In this document: piece by piece, positions 9,010 to 17,296 of the stretch
How the letters are laid out: every line of letters starts with the position of its first letter
Numbering within the stretch: the stretch's first letter is position 1
Source: Bradyrhizobium elkanii USDA 76
GTDB taxonomy: Bacteria > Pseudomonadota > Alphaproteobacteria > Rhizobiales > Xanthobacteraceae
Length of the DNA stretch: 64,000 bases
NCBI RefSeq assembly: GCF_023278185.1
Contig: NZ_CP066356.1
Span: 6,440,001 to 6,504,000 of the forward strand
Direction of reading: 5' to 3'
Translations under genes and position numbers: made by a program
The notes under the pieces: model-generated
Told to the model about the DNA's origin: nothing
The model's input: the letters and a program-made list of their open reading frames with translations, nothing else
Databases searched by the model: none

Positions 9010-9333
9010 TCAGTCTACACCACCAGGCGGGGTTGAGGGATACGGCGATCGACGCGCAGCGAGGTGTCGCAACGCGGCGAAGTCACCTCGCACAAAGGCC
9101 TCCTTTTTGGCGCGACTCCACTTCTTGAGCTTACGTTCGTTCTCGATGGCATCCGTGATGCGATCAAACCATTGGGAGAAAACCAGCGTGACGGGCCGGC
9201 GTGTCACCGTGTAGCCACCGAGTACGCCGGAGTTATGCTGAGCAATTCTGATTTCCAATGCTGTACGCGTTATTCCAATGTAAAAGCTGCCATCCGCGCA
9301 CCGGAGAATATAGAGGAACGCTCCTTCGGCCAT
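9010..9333 (-). CDS. GIY-YIG nuclease superfamily protein
   Basis: A small protein of about 107 residues made of a single GIY-YIG domain: FLYILRC and FYIG form the two halves of the signature, followed by RIAQHNSG and a C-terminal basic segment (ERKLKKWSRAKKEAF). These stand-alone UPF0213/YhbQ-type proteins have nuclease-like folds but mostly unknown cellular roles. ATG 9333 places the start just before the domain; in-frame GTG codons upstream could extend it to 9360, where it would touch the adjoining repeat. It stands alone between an oxidoreductase and the paa cluster. Confidence 0.85.
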   Translation of the reverse strand: MAEGAFLYILRCADGSFYIGITRTALEIRIAQHNSGVLGGYTVTRRPVTLVFSQWFDRITDAIENERKLKKWSRAKKEAFVRGDFAALRHLAARRSPYPSTPPGGVD

Positions 9334-9360
9334 CTTTTCCACCACGTTTTCCGCTCTCAC

Positions 9361-9460
9361 CCCTCATCCTGAGGAGCCGCGAAGCGGCGTCTCGAAGGAT
9401 GCGGCCACAGACGGGCCTCATGGTTCGAGACGGCGCTACGCGCCTCCTCACCATGAGGGG
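9361..9460. repeat. intergenic palindromic repeat, family R1 (copy 2)
   Basis: Same ends and inner inverted pair as copy 1 (CCTCATCCTGAGGAGC ... CTCCTCACCATGAGGGG). It lies just after the stop of paaK, seven bases from the gene, and may fold in the transcript as the 3' end of the paa mRNA. Confidence 0.85.
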
Positions 9461-9466
9461 ATAAAG

Positions 9467-10798
9467 CTATTGCTTCGGCCGCTTGTCGTAAACACGTTTC
9501 GCCTTGCCGAGCGAACGCTCCAGCGTCTCGGGCGCAACGACGCGGACGCGGGTCGAGATGCCGATCGTGTTCTTGATGAAGGCGGAGACCTTCTCGGCGT
9601 GAACAACCAGCCCTTCGCCGTCCCAGCTCTCGGGCCGGGCCTCGGCGAGCACCGTCATCTCGTCCATGCGGCCTTCGCGGGTCAGCTCGATGACAAAGTG
9701 GCCGCCGCACCAATCGGTCGCCAGCAGCGCTTCCTCGATCTGGGTCGGGAACACGTTGACGCCGCGCAGGATGATCATGTCGTCGGAGCGGCCGGTCACC
9801 TTCTCCATCCGCCGCATGCCGGGCCGCGCCGTGCCGGGCAGCAGCCGCGTCAGGTCGCGGGTGCGGTAGCGGATGATCGGAAAGGCTTCCTTGGTCAGCG
9901 AGGTGAACACCAGCTCGCCCTTCTCGCCGTCGGGCAGCACCTTGCCGGTCAGGGGATCGATCACCTCCGGATAGAAGTGGTCCTCCCAGATGTGCAGGCC
10001 GTCCTTGGTCTCTACGCATTCCTGCGCGACGCCGGGACCGATCACCTCCGACAAGCCATAGATGTCGGTGGCGTCCATGTCGAACGCCTGCTCGATCTCG
10101 ACGCGCATCGCGTTGGTCCAGGGCTCGGCGCCGAAGATGCCGAACTTCAGCGACGATTTGCGCGGATCGAGGCCCTGCCGCTTGAACTCGTCGAGGATCG
10201 CCAGCATGTAGCTCGGCGTCACTGTGATGATGTCGGGCCGGAAGTCGTTGATGAGCTGCACCTGCCGCTCGGTCATGCCGCCCGAGATCGGGATCACCGT
10301 GCAGCCAAGCCGCTCGGCGCCGTAATGCGCGCCGAGGCCGCCGGTGAACAGGCCGTAGCCATAGGCGTTGTGCATCAGCATGCCGGTGCGGCCGCCGGCG
10401 GCGCGGATCGAGCGCGCCATCACGTCCGCCCAGGTGTCGATGTCGGCCCTGGTGTAGCCGACCACGATCGGCTTGCCGGTCGTGCCGGAGGACGCATGGA
10501 CCCGCACCAATTGCTCGCGCGGCACCGCGAACATGTCGAAAGGATAATTGTCGCGCAGATCGGTCTTCACCGTGAACGGAAATTTGGCGAGATCGGGCAG
10601 CTGCCTGAAATCGGACGGATGCACGCCGGCGGCATCGAACGCTTTCCTGTAATGCGCGACATTGTCATAGGCATGCTTGAGCGACCAGGCCAGCCGCCTG
10701 GTCTGCAGCGCCATGATCTCGTCGCGCGAGGCGCGTTCGGCCGCATCGAGCTCGGCGTGATAACCGCTGTCCTTGACTTTGAGCTTTGCCGTTGCCAT
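9467..10798 (-). CDS. paaK: phenylacetate-CoA ligase
   Basis: A 443-residue adenylate-forming enzyme that activates phenylacetate to phenylacetyl-CoA, the first committed step of the aerobic hybrid pathway. Seen in sequence are the ATP-binding loop SSGTTGKPIVVGYT, the PaaK-typical segment GYGLFTGGLGAHYGAERLG, and a C-terminal AMP-binding subdomain with the RSDDMIILRGVNVFP motif. Length matches the family. It is the last gene of the minus-strand run that starts with paaX, 20 bases after paaI, and is followed by repeat R1. The identity is secure from motifs and context. Confidence 0.96.
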   Translation of the reverse strand: MATAKLKVKDSGYHAELDAAERASRDEIMALQTRRLAWSLKHAYDNVAHYRKAFDAAGVHPSDFRQLPDLAKFPFTVKTDLRDNYPFDMFAVPREQLVRVHASSGTTGKPIVVGYTRADIDTWADVMARSIRAAGGRTGMLMHNAYGYGLFTGGLGAHYGAERLGCTVIPISGGMTERQVQLINDFRPDIITVTPSYMLAILDEFKRQGLDPRKSSLKFGIFGAEPWTNAMRVEIEQAFDMDATDIYGLSEVIGPGVAQECVETKDGLHIWEDHFYPEVIDPLTGKVLPDGEKGELVFTSLTKEAFPIIRYRTRDLTRLLPGTARPGMRRMEKVTGRSDDMIILRGVNVFPTQIEEALLATDWCGGHFVIELTREGRMDEMTVLAEARPESWDGEGLVVHAEKVSAFIKNTIGISTRVRVVAPETLERSLGKAKRVYDKRPKQ

Positions 10799-10818
10799 CG
10801 ACGTTTCCCCTGAAGCCT

Positions 10819-11274
10819 TTATGCCTTAATGTCCGTGTCGGGCAGCCAGGTGCCCGGTATCACGCGCGAATGCCCGCGGAATTCGGCGATCACGCTGTCG
10901 CCGGAGGTCACGCTCACGTCGTAGATTCCCGAGCGGCCGCTGCGCGAGATCTCGCGCGCGGTCGCTACCAGACGATCCCCGAGCTTGCCGGGACGGATGA
11001 AAGTGACGTTGCCCTGCGCCGCCACCGCGCGATCGTTGCGGCTGTTGCAGGCAAAGGCGAAGGCTGAATCGGCCAGCGTGAAGATGTAGCCGCCATGACA
11101 GATGCGCTGGCCGTTGACCATGTGCGGCTGCACCGTCATCGCCATCACCGCCTGCCCCGGCCTGATCTCGACGAGCTCCATGCCGAGGCCCTTGCTGGCG
11201 TCGTCTTCCTTCCACATCGCGTCGGCGCAAGCGCGGGCGACATCCTCGGGCGATAGCGTGGCCTTCACGTTCAC
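10819..11274 (-). CDS. paaI: hydroxyphenylacetyl-CoA thioesterase PaaI
   Basis: A 151-residue single hot-dog-fold thioesterase. The active-site segment CHGGYIFTLADSAFAFACN, with the HGG and an acidic residue on the central helix, is characteristic of PaaI. In the paa pathway it hydrolyses dead-end ring-hydroxylated CoA esters and frees trapped CoA. It sits between paaE and paaK on the same strand, with about 96 bases separating it from paaE. The ATG at 11274 gives the usual family length. Confidence 0.94.
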   Translation of the reverse strand: MNVKATLSPEDVARACADAMWKEDDASKGLGMELVEIRPGQAVMAMTVQPHMVNGQRICHGGYIFTLADSAFAFACNSRNDRAVAAQGNVTFIRPGKLGDRLVATAREISRSGRSGIYDVSVTSGDSVIAEFRGHSRVIPGTWLPDTDIKA

Positions 11275-11370
11275 ATCGAACTCCCTGTGCGCGGGCCCGT
11301 TGCGGAGGGCCTCTTGGCGTCAAATCAGTGTTGGGCGCGACACCTTGGGTGTCAACGCGCGCGAGCAGAA

Positions 11371-12447
11371 TTAGACGTGGTCGTAATCGACCACGACCTT
11401 CTCAGAGCACGGCTTGGCCTGACAGGTGAGGATGAACCCCGCCTTCAGCTCCCACGGCTCCAGCGAATAGTTCAGATCCATCGGCGCCTCGCCTTCGACC
11501 AGCTTGGCGCGGCAGGTCGAGCACATGCCGCCCTTGCAGGCGAACGGCAGGTCCATGCCGGCGCGCAGCGCGGCGTCGAGGATCGACTCGCCGTCGGCCA
11601 CCGGGACCTCGCGGCGCTTGCCGTCGATGATCAGCCCGGCGATCGCCTTCGGCGGCGCGCCGGCGGGAACGACGACCTTCGGCCGCGGCTTGCCGCCGAA
11701 CTCCGAGACGAAGCGTTCGACATGGATACGCTCGTCGGCGATGCCGATCTCGCGGCAGGTCGCCTCGATGGTCTCGCTCATCGCGGCCGGGCCGCAGACG
11801 AAGACGTGATCGACGGTTTCAGCCGGCACCAGCGAGCGCAGCAGCACCCGCACCTTCTCGCCGTCGAGCCGGCCGTGCAGGATCGGAATGTCCTGCTCCT
11901 CGCCCGAGATGACGTGGAACACCGAGAGCCGCTGCATGAAGCGGTCCTTCAGCTCCTCCAGCGCCTCGCGGAACATGACGCCCTCGGTCGAGCGGTTGCC
12001 GTAGAACAGGAAGAAGCGGCTCTCCGGCTCGCGCGCCAGCACGCCCTTGATGATCGAGAGGATCGGCGTGATGCCGCTGCCGGCGGCGAAGCCGACATAG
12101 GTCCGCGCCTCGCCCGGCGCGTGGGCGACGCCGAAACGCCCGGTCGGCGTCATCACGTCGAGCTCGTCGCCGGCCTTCAATTCCTCGGCGGCCCAGTTCG
12201 AGAATGCGCCGCCGTCGACCTTCTTCACCGCGATGCGCAGCTCGCCGTCGTCGGGACCGGAGCAGATCGAATAGGAACGGCGAACCTCCTCGCCGTCCAT
12301 CATGGTGCGCAGCGTCAGATACTGGCCGGGCGTGAAGCGGTAATCGCCTTGCAGATCATCGGGAATCGCAAAGGTCATGGAGATCGCGTCCGACGCCTCG
12401 CGGCGCAGATCGCTGACGGACAGGCGGTGGAATCGGGGTGTCGACAT
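11371..12447 (-). CDS. paaE: phenylacetyl-CoA 1,2-epoxidase, reductase subunit PaaE
   Basis: A 358-residue electron-transfer subunit that passes electrons from NADPH to the PaaA diiron centre. An N-terminal ferredoxin-NADP reductase module shows the flavin motif RRSYSIC and the NADPH site GFAAGSGITPILSI. The C-terminal plant-type 2Fe-2S ferredoxin shows CKGGMCSTC and a final Cys in ILTCQAKP. I chose ATG 12447, which overlaps the paaD stop (TGA at 12452-12450) by a few bases and so implies translational coupling. Length and domain order match PaaE exactly. Confidence 0.96.
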   Translation of the reverse strand: MSTPRFHRLSVSDLRREASDAISMTFAIPDDLQGDYRFTPGQYLTLRTMMDGEEVRRSYSICSGPDDGELRIAVKKVDGGAFSNWAAEELKAGDELDVMTPTGRFGVAHAPGEARTYVGFAAGSGITPILSIIKGVLAREPESRFFLFYGNRSTEGVMFREALEELKDRFMQRLSVFHVISGEEQDIPILHGRLDGEKVRVLLRSLVPAETVDHVFVCGPAAMSETIEATCREIGIADERIHVERFVSEFGGKPRPKVVVPAGAPPKAIAGLIIDGKRREVPVADGESILDAALRAGMDLPFACKGGMCSTCRAKLVEGEAPMDLNYSLEPWELKAGFILTCQAKPCSEKVVVDYDHV

Positions 12448-12449
12448 GG

Positions 12450-12953
12450 TCAATGACACTTGAAGTAGTCGAAGGGTTCACGGCAGCTCTTGCAACGCCA
12501 CAGCGCCTTGCAGGAGGTCGAGCCGAATTCGGAGAGCAGTTCGGTGTCGCCTGAGCCGCATTGCGGGCACGCGACCTGCTGCTCGCCGAACAGCGCGCGG
12601 CGCGAGGAACCCGGCAGCGGCGGCGCGATGCCGTATTCCTTGAGCTTGCGGCGACCGTCCTCGCTCATCCAGTCGGTGGTCCAGGCCGGCGACAGCACGG
12701 TGCGGACCTTCGGCTGATGAATGCCTTCGCGCTCCAGCGCGAGCTCGATCTCGAGCGCGATCATGTTCATGGCGGGACAGCCGGAATAGGTCGGCGTGAT
12801 CGCGACCTCGACATGCCCGTCGTGGACCGCGACATCGCGCAGCACTCCGAGATCGGCGATGGTCAGCACCGGGATCTCGGGATCGACCACCTGTGCGGCC
12901 GCGCGCCAGGCGCGCCGGCGCAGATCGGCATCGCTGAGCGCAACGGTCACCAT
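12450..12953 (-). CDS. paaD: phenylacetyl-CoA epoxidase assembly protein PaaD
   Basis: A 167-residue member of the MIP18/DUF59 family with a C-terminal zinc-ribbon. The N-terminal part carries DPEIPVLTIADLGVL and the conserved cysteine segment TYSGCPAMN. The tail has CPQCGSG and CKSC cysteine pairs. PaaD is thought to help build the metal or Fe-S centres of the epoxidase. The ATG at 12953 overlaps the paaC stop in the arrangement ATGGTGA, and the gene's own end overlaps paaE, so B-C-D-E translation is tightly linked from C onward. Confidence 0.95.
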   Translation of the reverse strand: MVTVALSDADLRRRAWRAAAQVVDPEIPVLTIADLGVLRDVAVHDGHVEVAITPTYSGCPAMNMIALEIELALEREGIHQPKVRTVLSPAWTTDWMSEDGRRKLKEYGIAPPLPGSSRRALFGEQQVACPQCGSGDTELLSEFGSTSCKALWRCKSCREPFDYFKCH

Positions 12954-13723
12954 GTGGCCCCCGGAAAGGTCCGCTGCATCGATTGCAGCTCGCTGAGGAG
13001 ATGGCCGAGATGCTCGCTGTGGCTGCCGCTGCGGCCGCCCTGCTGCATCCAATCGCTCTTCGGCAGCGCCAGCGTCGCCTCGTTGATGATGCCGGTGACC
13101 GTCTTCAGCCAGCGCGGCTGCAGCGCCGCCGGGTCGATCGCAATGCCGGCGTCGATCAGGCCGCGCTCGCCGTCGTCGACCGCGAACATCTCGCCGGTAT
13201 AGGCCCAGAGATCGTCGATCGCGCCCTGCGCGCGGCGATGGCTCTCCTCGGTGCCGTCGCCGAGCCGGACGATCCATTCCGACGAATGCCTGACATGATA
13301 GGCGCTCTCCTTCTCCGACTTCGCCGCGATCGCGGCCAGCGTCGGATCGGACGAGGCCATCATCGCGCGCCAGCAGAGATCGGCGAATGCCGCATAGAAG
13401 AACTGCCGCACCATGGTGCGGGCAAAGTCGCCGTTCGGCTGCTCGACCAGCAGCAGATTGCGGTACTGCCTGACGTCGCGCAAATAGGCGAACTTGTCCT
13501 CGTCGTTGCCTCGGCCTTCGACCTTGGCCGCGTAGCTGTAGAGCTCGCGGGCCTGGCCGAGCAGGTCGAGGCCCATATTGGCGAGCGCCATGTCCTCTTC
13601 CAGGGCGGGCGCATGGCCGCACCATTCGGACAGCCGATGGCCGAGGATCAGCGCATCGTCGGCGCGGCGCAGCGCATAGAGCACCAGCGGGGTTTCGGAG
13701 ACTTCGATGTTGGCGGTTGCCAT
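12947..13723 (-). CDS. paaC: phenylacetyl-CoA epoxidase structural subunit PaaC
   Basis: A 258-residue ferritin-like helical subunit that forms the heterodimer core with PaaA. Visible family stretches are ALRRADDALILGHRLSEW near the N-terminus and DLLGQARELYSYAA. PaaC is the non-catalytic partner, lacking the complete diiron ligand set. The ATG at 13723 is preceded by an AGG-type site and gives the standard length. Unusually, the 145 bases between paaB and paaC hold a complete R1 repeat, so this junction is not tightly coupled as the others are. Confidence 0.95.
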   Translation of the reverse strand: MATANIEVSETPLVLYALRRADDALILGHRLSEWCGHAPALEEDMALANMGLDLLGQARELYSYAAKVEGRGNDEDKFAYLRDVRQYRNLLLVEQPNGDFARTMVRQFFYAAFADLCWRAMMASSDPTLAAIAAKSEKESAYHVRHSSEWIVRLGDGTEESHRRAQGAIDDLWAYTGEMFAVDDGERGLIDAGIAIDPAALQPRWLKTVTGIINEATLALPKSDWMQQGGRSGSHSEHLGHLLSELQSMQRTFPGATW

Positions 13724-13756
13724 GTTCCCTATTCCACCTGCATCCACTTGCTCGAT

Positions 13757-13861
13757 GTCATCCTGAGGAGCCTGCGCAGCAGGCGTCTCGAAGGATGGCC
13801 GCAGTTACGATCGGGGCGTCATGGTTCGAGACGGCGCTACCGCGCCTCCTCACCATGACGG
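13757..13861. repeat. intergenic palindromic repeat, family R1 (copy 3), inside the paa operon
   Basis: Opens GTCATCCTGAGGAGC and closes CTCCTCACCATGACG, with the inner pair GTCTCGAAGGA / GGTTCGAGAC. It fills the junction between paaB and paaC and is the only R1 copy here lying within an operon. Confidence 0.85.
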
Positions 13862-13868
13862 GTGAAAC

Positions 13869-14156
13869 TCACATATGCCCGACTTCGTCGGGGACGTCGT
13901 AGAAGGTCGGGTGGCGGTAGATCTTGGACTCCGCCGGCTCGAACATCATGCCCTTCTCGGACGGATCGGACGCGGTGATCGCGTTCGAGGGCACCACCCA
14001 GATCGACAATCCCTCGCCGCGGCGGGTGTAGATGTCGCGCGCGGCCTGCAGGGCGAGCGTCGCGTCCGCCGCATGCAGCGAGCCGACATGCTTGTGCGCG
14101 AGGCCATTGCGGCTGCGGATGAAGACTTCCCAGAGCGGAACGTTCGGCGTGGCCAT
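13869..14156 (-). CDS. paaB: phenylacetyl-CoA epoxidase subunit PaaB
   Basis: A 95-residue small subunit with the characteristic opening PLWEVFIRSRNGLAHKHVGS and the GEGLSIWVVP stretch. PaaB bridges PaaAC heterodimers and is needed for efficient ring 1,2-epoxidation. ATG 14156 lies 13 bases from the paaA stop. A longer in-frame reading to 14255 would overlap paaA and is not supported by homology. The gene ends just seven bases before the R1 repeat that separates it from paaC. Confidence 0.95.
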   Translation of the reverse strand: MATPNVPLWEVFIRSRNGLAHKHVGSLHAADATLALQAARDIYTRRGEGLSIWVVPSNAITASDPSEKGMMFEPAESKIYRHPTFYDVPDEVGHM

Positions 14157-14169
14157 CTCTAGCGCTCCC

Positions 14170-15162
14170 TTATTCTGCGGCTTGCGCGAGCTGGCGGCGC
14201 TTGCGCTTCTCGGCATAGGCCATTGCAGCCTCGCGCACCCAGGCGCCCTCCTCATGCGCCTTGCGGCGCGCGGCGAGACGATCGCGGTTGCAGGGGCCGT
14301 TGCCGGCCAGCACCTGCTTGAACTCGTCCCAATCGATCGGGCTGTGTTCCCAATCGCCGTTCGCGTTCCGCTTCATGCCGGGATCGGGGATCGTCAGGCC
14401 GAGGAATTCGGCCTGCGGCACGGTGGCGTCGATGAATTTCTGGCGCAGCTCGTCATTGGAGAAGCGCTTGATCTTCCATTTGGTCGAGGTGTCGCTGTGC
14501 TGGCTGACCTGGTCCGGCGGACCGAACATCATCAGCACCGGCCACCACCAGCGATCGAGCGCGTTCTGCGCCATCGCCTTCTGCTCCGCGGTGCCGCGGC
14601 ACAGCGTCACCATGATCTCAAAGCCCTGGCGCTGGTGGAACGACTCTTCCTTGCAGACGCGGATCATCGCGCGCGCATAGGGGCCGTAGGAACAACGGCA
14701 CAGCGGGATCTGGTTCATGATCGCCGCGCCGTCGACCAGCCAGCCGATGGTGCCGATGTCGGCCCAGGTCAGGGTCGGGTAATTGAAGATCGAGGAATAT
14801 TTCGCCTTGCCCGACAGCATCGCGTCGACCAGCTCTTCGCGCGAGGTGCCGAGCGTCTCGGCGGCGGCGTAAAGATAGAGGCCGTGGCCGCATTCGTCCT
14901 GCACCTTGGCGAGCAGCGCAGCCTTGCGGCGCAGCGACGGCGCGCGGGTGATCCAGTTGCCCTCGGGGAGCATGCCGACGATTTCGGAATGGGCGTGCTG
15001 GGAAATCTGCCGGGTCAGCGTCTTGCGATAGGCGGCGGGCATCCAGTCGTTCGGCTCGATGCGCTCGTCGGCATCGATGCGGGCCTGGAACTGACTGGCA
15101 CGGGCAACGTCCTCGACGCCGCGATCGTCGCCGTCGGATGAGTTGAGCGCCTGCGTGTACAT
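14170..15162 (-). CDS. paaA: phenylacetyl-CoA 1,2-epoxidase catalytic subunit PaaA
   Basis: A 330-residue diiron oxygenase subunit that converts phenylacetyl-CoA to its ring 1,2-epoxide. Diiron-ligand helices are visible in [14 protein letters not shown] and [13 protein letters not shown] (the EExxH-type second ligand set). The N-terminal segment [10 protein letters not shown] is typical of the family. It is the first structural gene of the operon; a 77-base AT-rich spacer separates it from paaX upstream and carries a candidate promoter, so the structural genes could be transcribed apart from the regulator. Confidence 0.96.
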   Translation of the reverse strand: MYTQALNSSDGDDRGVEDVARASQFQARIDADERIEPNDWMPAAYRKTLTRQISQHAHSEIVGMLPEGNWITRAPSLRRKAALLAKVQDECGHGLYLYAAAETLGTSREELVDAMLSGKAKYSSIFNYPTLTWADIGTIGWLVDGAAIMNQIPLCRCSYGPYARAMIRVCKEESFHQRQGFEIMVTLCRGTAEQKAMAQNALDRWWWPVLMMFGPPDQVSQHSDTSTKWKIKRFSNDELRQKFIDATVPQAEFLGLTIPDPGMKRNANGDWEHSPIDWDEFKQVLAGNGPCNRDRLAARRKAHEEGAWVREAAMAYAEKRKRRQLAQAAE

Positions 15163-15193
15163 GCCCGACCTCCCGGTGTGTTGTTTAGGCAGG

Positions 15194-15221
15194 TATATAT
15201 AACATAAATTTCAACATGCAA
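15194..15221 (-). promoter_or_regulatory. candidate promoter for paaABCDE
   Basis: Read on the minus strand, TTGCAT (15221-15216), a 16-base spacer and TATATA (15199-15194) lie about 30 bases before the paaA start. The spacer between paaX and paaA is markedly AT-rich compared with its surroundings. I could not find a clear match to the enterobacterial PaaX box, so the operator is undefined. Confidence 0.35.
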
Positions 15222-15239
15222 GAAAGTTTTGTAATACGT

Positions 15240-16109
15240 TCAGATACCTTCGAAACGGCGCGCCACCGCCCCATTGGGCTTCGGCAGCGGCCCGTCCTCG
15301 TTGGTTGCGTGGTCGTCAAGCCATTGTTCCGACGGCGAAAGCAGCCCGCGATAGATCTCGCCGCAGAGTTTCCGCGCCGCCCTGCCCGGCCAATCCTTCG
15401 GAAGCAGAGGCGCCGGCAGCAGCGGATCGCGCAGCACGACGCGGCGGTAATGGTGGATCAAGAGAATGCGCGCGGTGAAGGCGTCGGCGTCGCTCAGCTG
15501 CTCGCCGCGGACGATTGCGCCGTGCAGCGGCTCGAACGTCTTCATGAACTTCAGATAGGCGTCCGCGGTGCGATCGAGCGGCCAGCTCTCGCTGAGCAAC
15601 CGGCGTCCGCTGTCATCCTCCGCGGAGACTTCGAGACGGATCGCGCGCGACGCCTCATCAGGGATCGGCACGCCCGACGGCGCGACCCACACGCCGGGCA
15701 GCGGGCTGCCGAAGCCGGCATTCTTCAATGCCTCGCGCGCGGCGTCGCGGTCCTCGGCATTGCCGATCAGCAGCAGCTCGAAGCGGCCGGTCCAGTCCGA
15801 GGGCGGCGGATCGTAGATGTGCCGCGTTGCAGTGTCGAAGGTCTGCCGGCCCCTGGCGTTCAGCCGATAGAAGCTGTTGCGGCCGACCTTGCTGCGCTCG
15901 AGCCAGCCGTCGGCGGCGAGCCGCGACATCGCGGTGCGCACCACATTGCCGTCGATGTCGAGGGACTTGAAGAATTCGAGCAGCGTGCCGAGCCACACCG
16001 AGCCGCCGCGCGGCACGATGGAATCGCCGAATACGGTGATGACGATCGAGCCGGTGCGTGACGGCTCGCGCTTCAGCTGATCGACGATGCGGGCAAGCGG
16101 CTGTGGCAT
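15240..16109 (-). CDS. paaX: PaaX family transcriptional repressor
   Basis: A 289-residue regulator with an N-terminal winged helix (VVRTAMSRLAADGWLERS) and the PaaX C-terminal domain. In known systems it represses paa genes and is released by phenylacetyl-CoA. ATG 16109 is preferred; an in-frame TTG at 16115 would add only two residues. It lies directly upstream of and in the same direction as paaA, 77 bases away. Many alphaproteobacterial paa clusters use a TetR-type PaaR, so a PaaX here is a useful distinction. Confidence 0.94.
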   Translation of the reverse strand: MPQPLARIVDQLKREPSRTGSIVITVFGDSIVPRGGSVWLGTLLEFFKSLDIDGNVVRTAMSRLAADGWLERSKVGRNSFYRLNARGRQTFDTATRHIYDPPPSDWTGRFELLLIGNAEDRDAAREALKNAGFGSPLPGVWVAPSGVPIPDEASRAIRLEVSAEDDSGRRLLSESWPLDRTADAYLKFMKTFEPLHGAIVRGEQLSDADAFTARILLIHHYRRVVLRDPLLPAPLLPKDWPGRAARKLCGEIYRGLLSPSEQWLDDHATNEDGPLPKPNGAVARRFEGI

Positions 16110-16166
16110 GCCCAACGCATAGCGCGTTTTGTCGATTCACGACAATGCGGGTGCGGGGTGCGCGAC

Positions 16167-16318
16167 CCCTGCTCCCTCGCCCCGCTCTTGCGGGGAGAGG
16201 GTTGGGGTGAGGGGCTGCCTCAACAAATTGGATAGACGTAAATGCGCGGAGACTCCCCCTCGCCCGGATCGCATCTGCGATGCGATCCGACCTCTCCCCG
16301 CACGCGGGGCGAGGTGAA
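16167..16318. repeat. intergenic repeat, family R3 (two hairpin modules)
   Basis: Two GC-rich hairpin modules in the 227 bases between paaX and the next gene. The first has CCTCGCCCCGC / GCGGGGAGAGG around a TCTT loop, followed by GTTGGGGTGAGGGG. The second has CCCCCTCGCCC ... CCCCGCACGCGGGGCGAGG with an inner perfect palindrome GGATCGCATCTGCGATGCGATCC-like arm. This resembles a repeat that I recall as widespread between genes in Bradyrhizobium. Confidence 0.65.
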
Positions 16319-16336
16319 GAGAAACTCGCGCAACGT

Positions 16337-17107
16337 TTACCGGTTGGGATCCGGATAAACGATGCTGCGCCAGCCGCTGCGATCGAACGGCGCCCACTCG
16401 CCTTCCTTCTGCGCGAGGCGATCGGCGACCGCGTAGACCACGGCCGGGTGATGACCCATGCCGCAATGGCTGCTCTCGACCTCGATGCTGTCGGTCATCG
16501 ACGAGGACTGCTCGCGGCAGCCTTGCCAGGCGCAGACGCCGTCGGTGCGGCTGAAGATCGCGGTGGTCGGCACCGGCGGCGCGCTGGCGAGCGAGCCGCC
16601 GAAACGGGAATCCTCCTCGTCGGCGCGGCGGCCGCTGGCCATCTCATAAACACGCCAGGCGTTGGTCGACTTCGGGCCGGCGGCAAACGGGCTGCCGAGC
16701 GTGATCACCTGGCGCACGCGCTCCGGCATCATCTTGGCGAGCTGGCGCGCGTAGAGGCCGCCGAGGCTCCAGCCGACCACCGAGACCTTGCGGCCGGTGG
16801 TTTCATTCATCTCCTGCAGCAGCTCGACCATCCCGTCCTGCACGCCGGCGCGAAGCCCGAGATTGCGGCCCTGGCGCCAGCCGCTGACGGCATAGCCCTT
16901 GCTCCTGAGAAAGTCGCGCAGCGGCCGGGTCGACATGTCGGAGGCAATCAGCCCCGGCAGCACCAGCACCGGATGCCCATCGCCGCGCGGCGCGAGGCTG
17001 AGCAGCGGCAATGCACCAAGAAAGGCGCCGAGCTCATGAATGGCGCGGCCTTCCAGAAACATCAGTGTCCTGGACGGCGGGCGTAGCGTCTGCGCAGCAA
17101 CGGACAT
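16337..17107 (-). CDS. alpha/beta hydrolase (esterase/lipase-like)
   Basis: A 256-residue alpha/beta hydrolase with the nucleophile elbow GWSLGGLYAR and a PRGDGHPVLVLPG opening strand typical of lipase-like enzymes. The acid and histidine parts likely fall in SRTDGVCAW and SSHCGMGHHP. ATG 17107 follows GAGGAG at a good distance; the longer in-frame reading from 17245 has no support. It is a clear paralogue of the hydrolase at 31383-32174, sharing the same segments in the same order, although that copy lies in the acyltransferase locus. Substrate unknown; an acyl ester is likely. Confidence 0.86.
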   Translation of the reverse strand: MSVAAQTLRPPSRTLMFLEGRAIHELGAFLGALPLLSLAPRGDGHPVLVLPGLIASDMSTRPLRDFLRSKGYAVSGWRQGRNLGLRAGVQDGMVELLQEMNETTGRKVSVVGWSLGGLYARQLAKMMPERVRQVITLGSPFAAGPKSTNAWRVYEMASGRRADEEDSRFGGSLASAPPVPTTAIFSRTDGVCAWQGCREQSSSMTDSIEVESSHCGMGHHPAVVYAVADRLAQKEGEWAPFDRSGWRSIVYPDPNR

Positions 17108-17296
17108 TTCAGCTCCTCTTCCGGCGGGGCCGCCGGCAATGGGACCAACGGGATGGGTCAACGGAGTTGACGCAAACCCGGCGGAATCGTTCCGCAACGC
17201 AACAATCTGTCCTGAAAAGCTAGGGAACCGGACACTTTCGTGCAAGCGGTCCAGGTCACACTTGCCACAACTAAAGTGACGTCCGTGCCCAATCGG

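Noticed and set aside
12954..13625. In-frame extension of paaD across paaC
   Set aside because: It covers paaC in another frame on the same strand and has shadow composition; paaD starts at 12953, overlapping the paaC stop.
15163..15239. Classical PaaX operator between paaX and paaA
   Set aside because: I could not match the enterobacterial consensus; only an AT-rich promoter-like stretch is visible.
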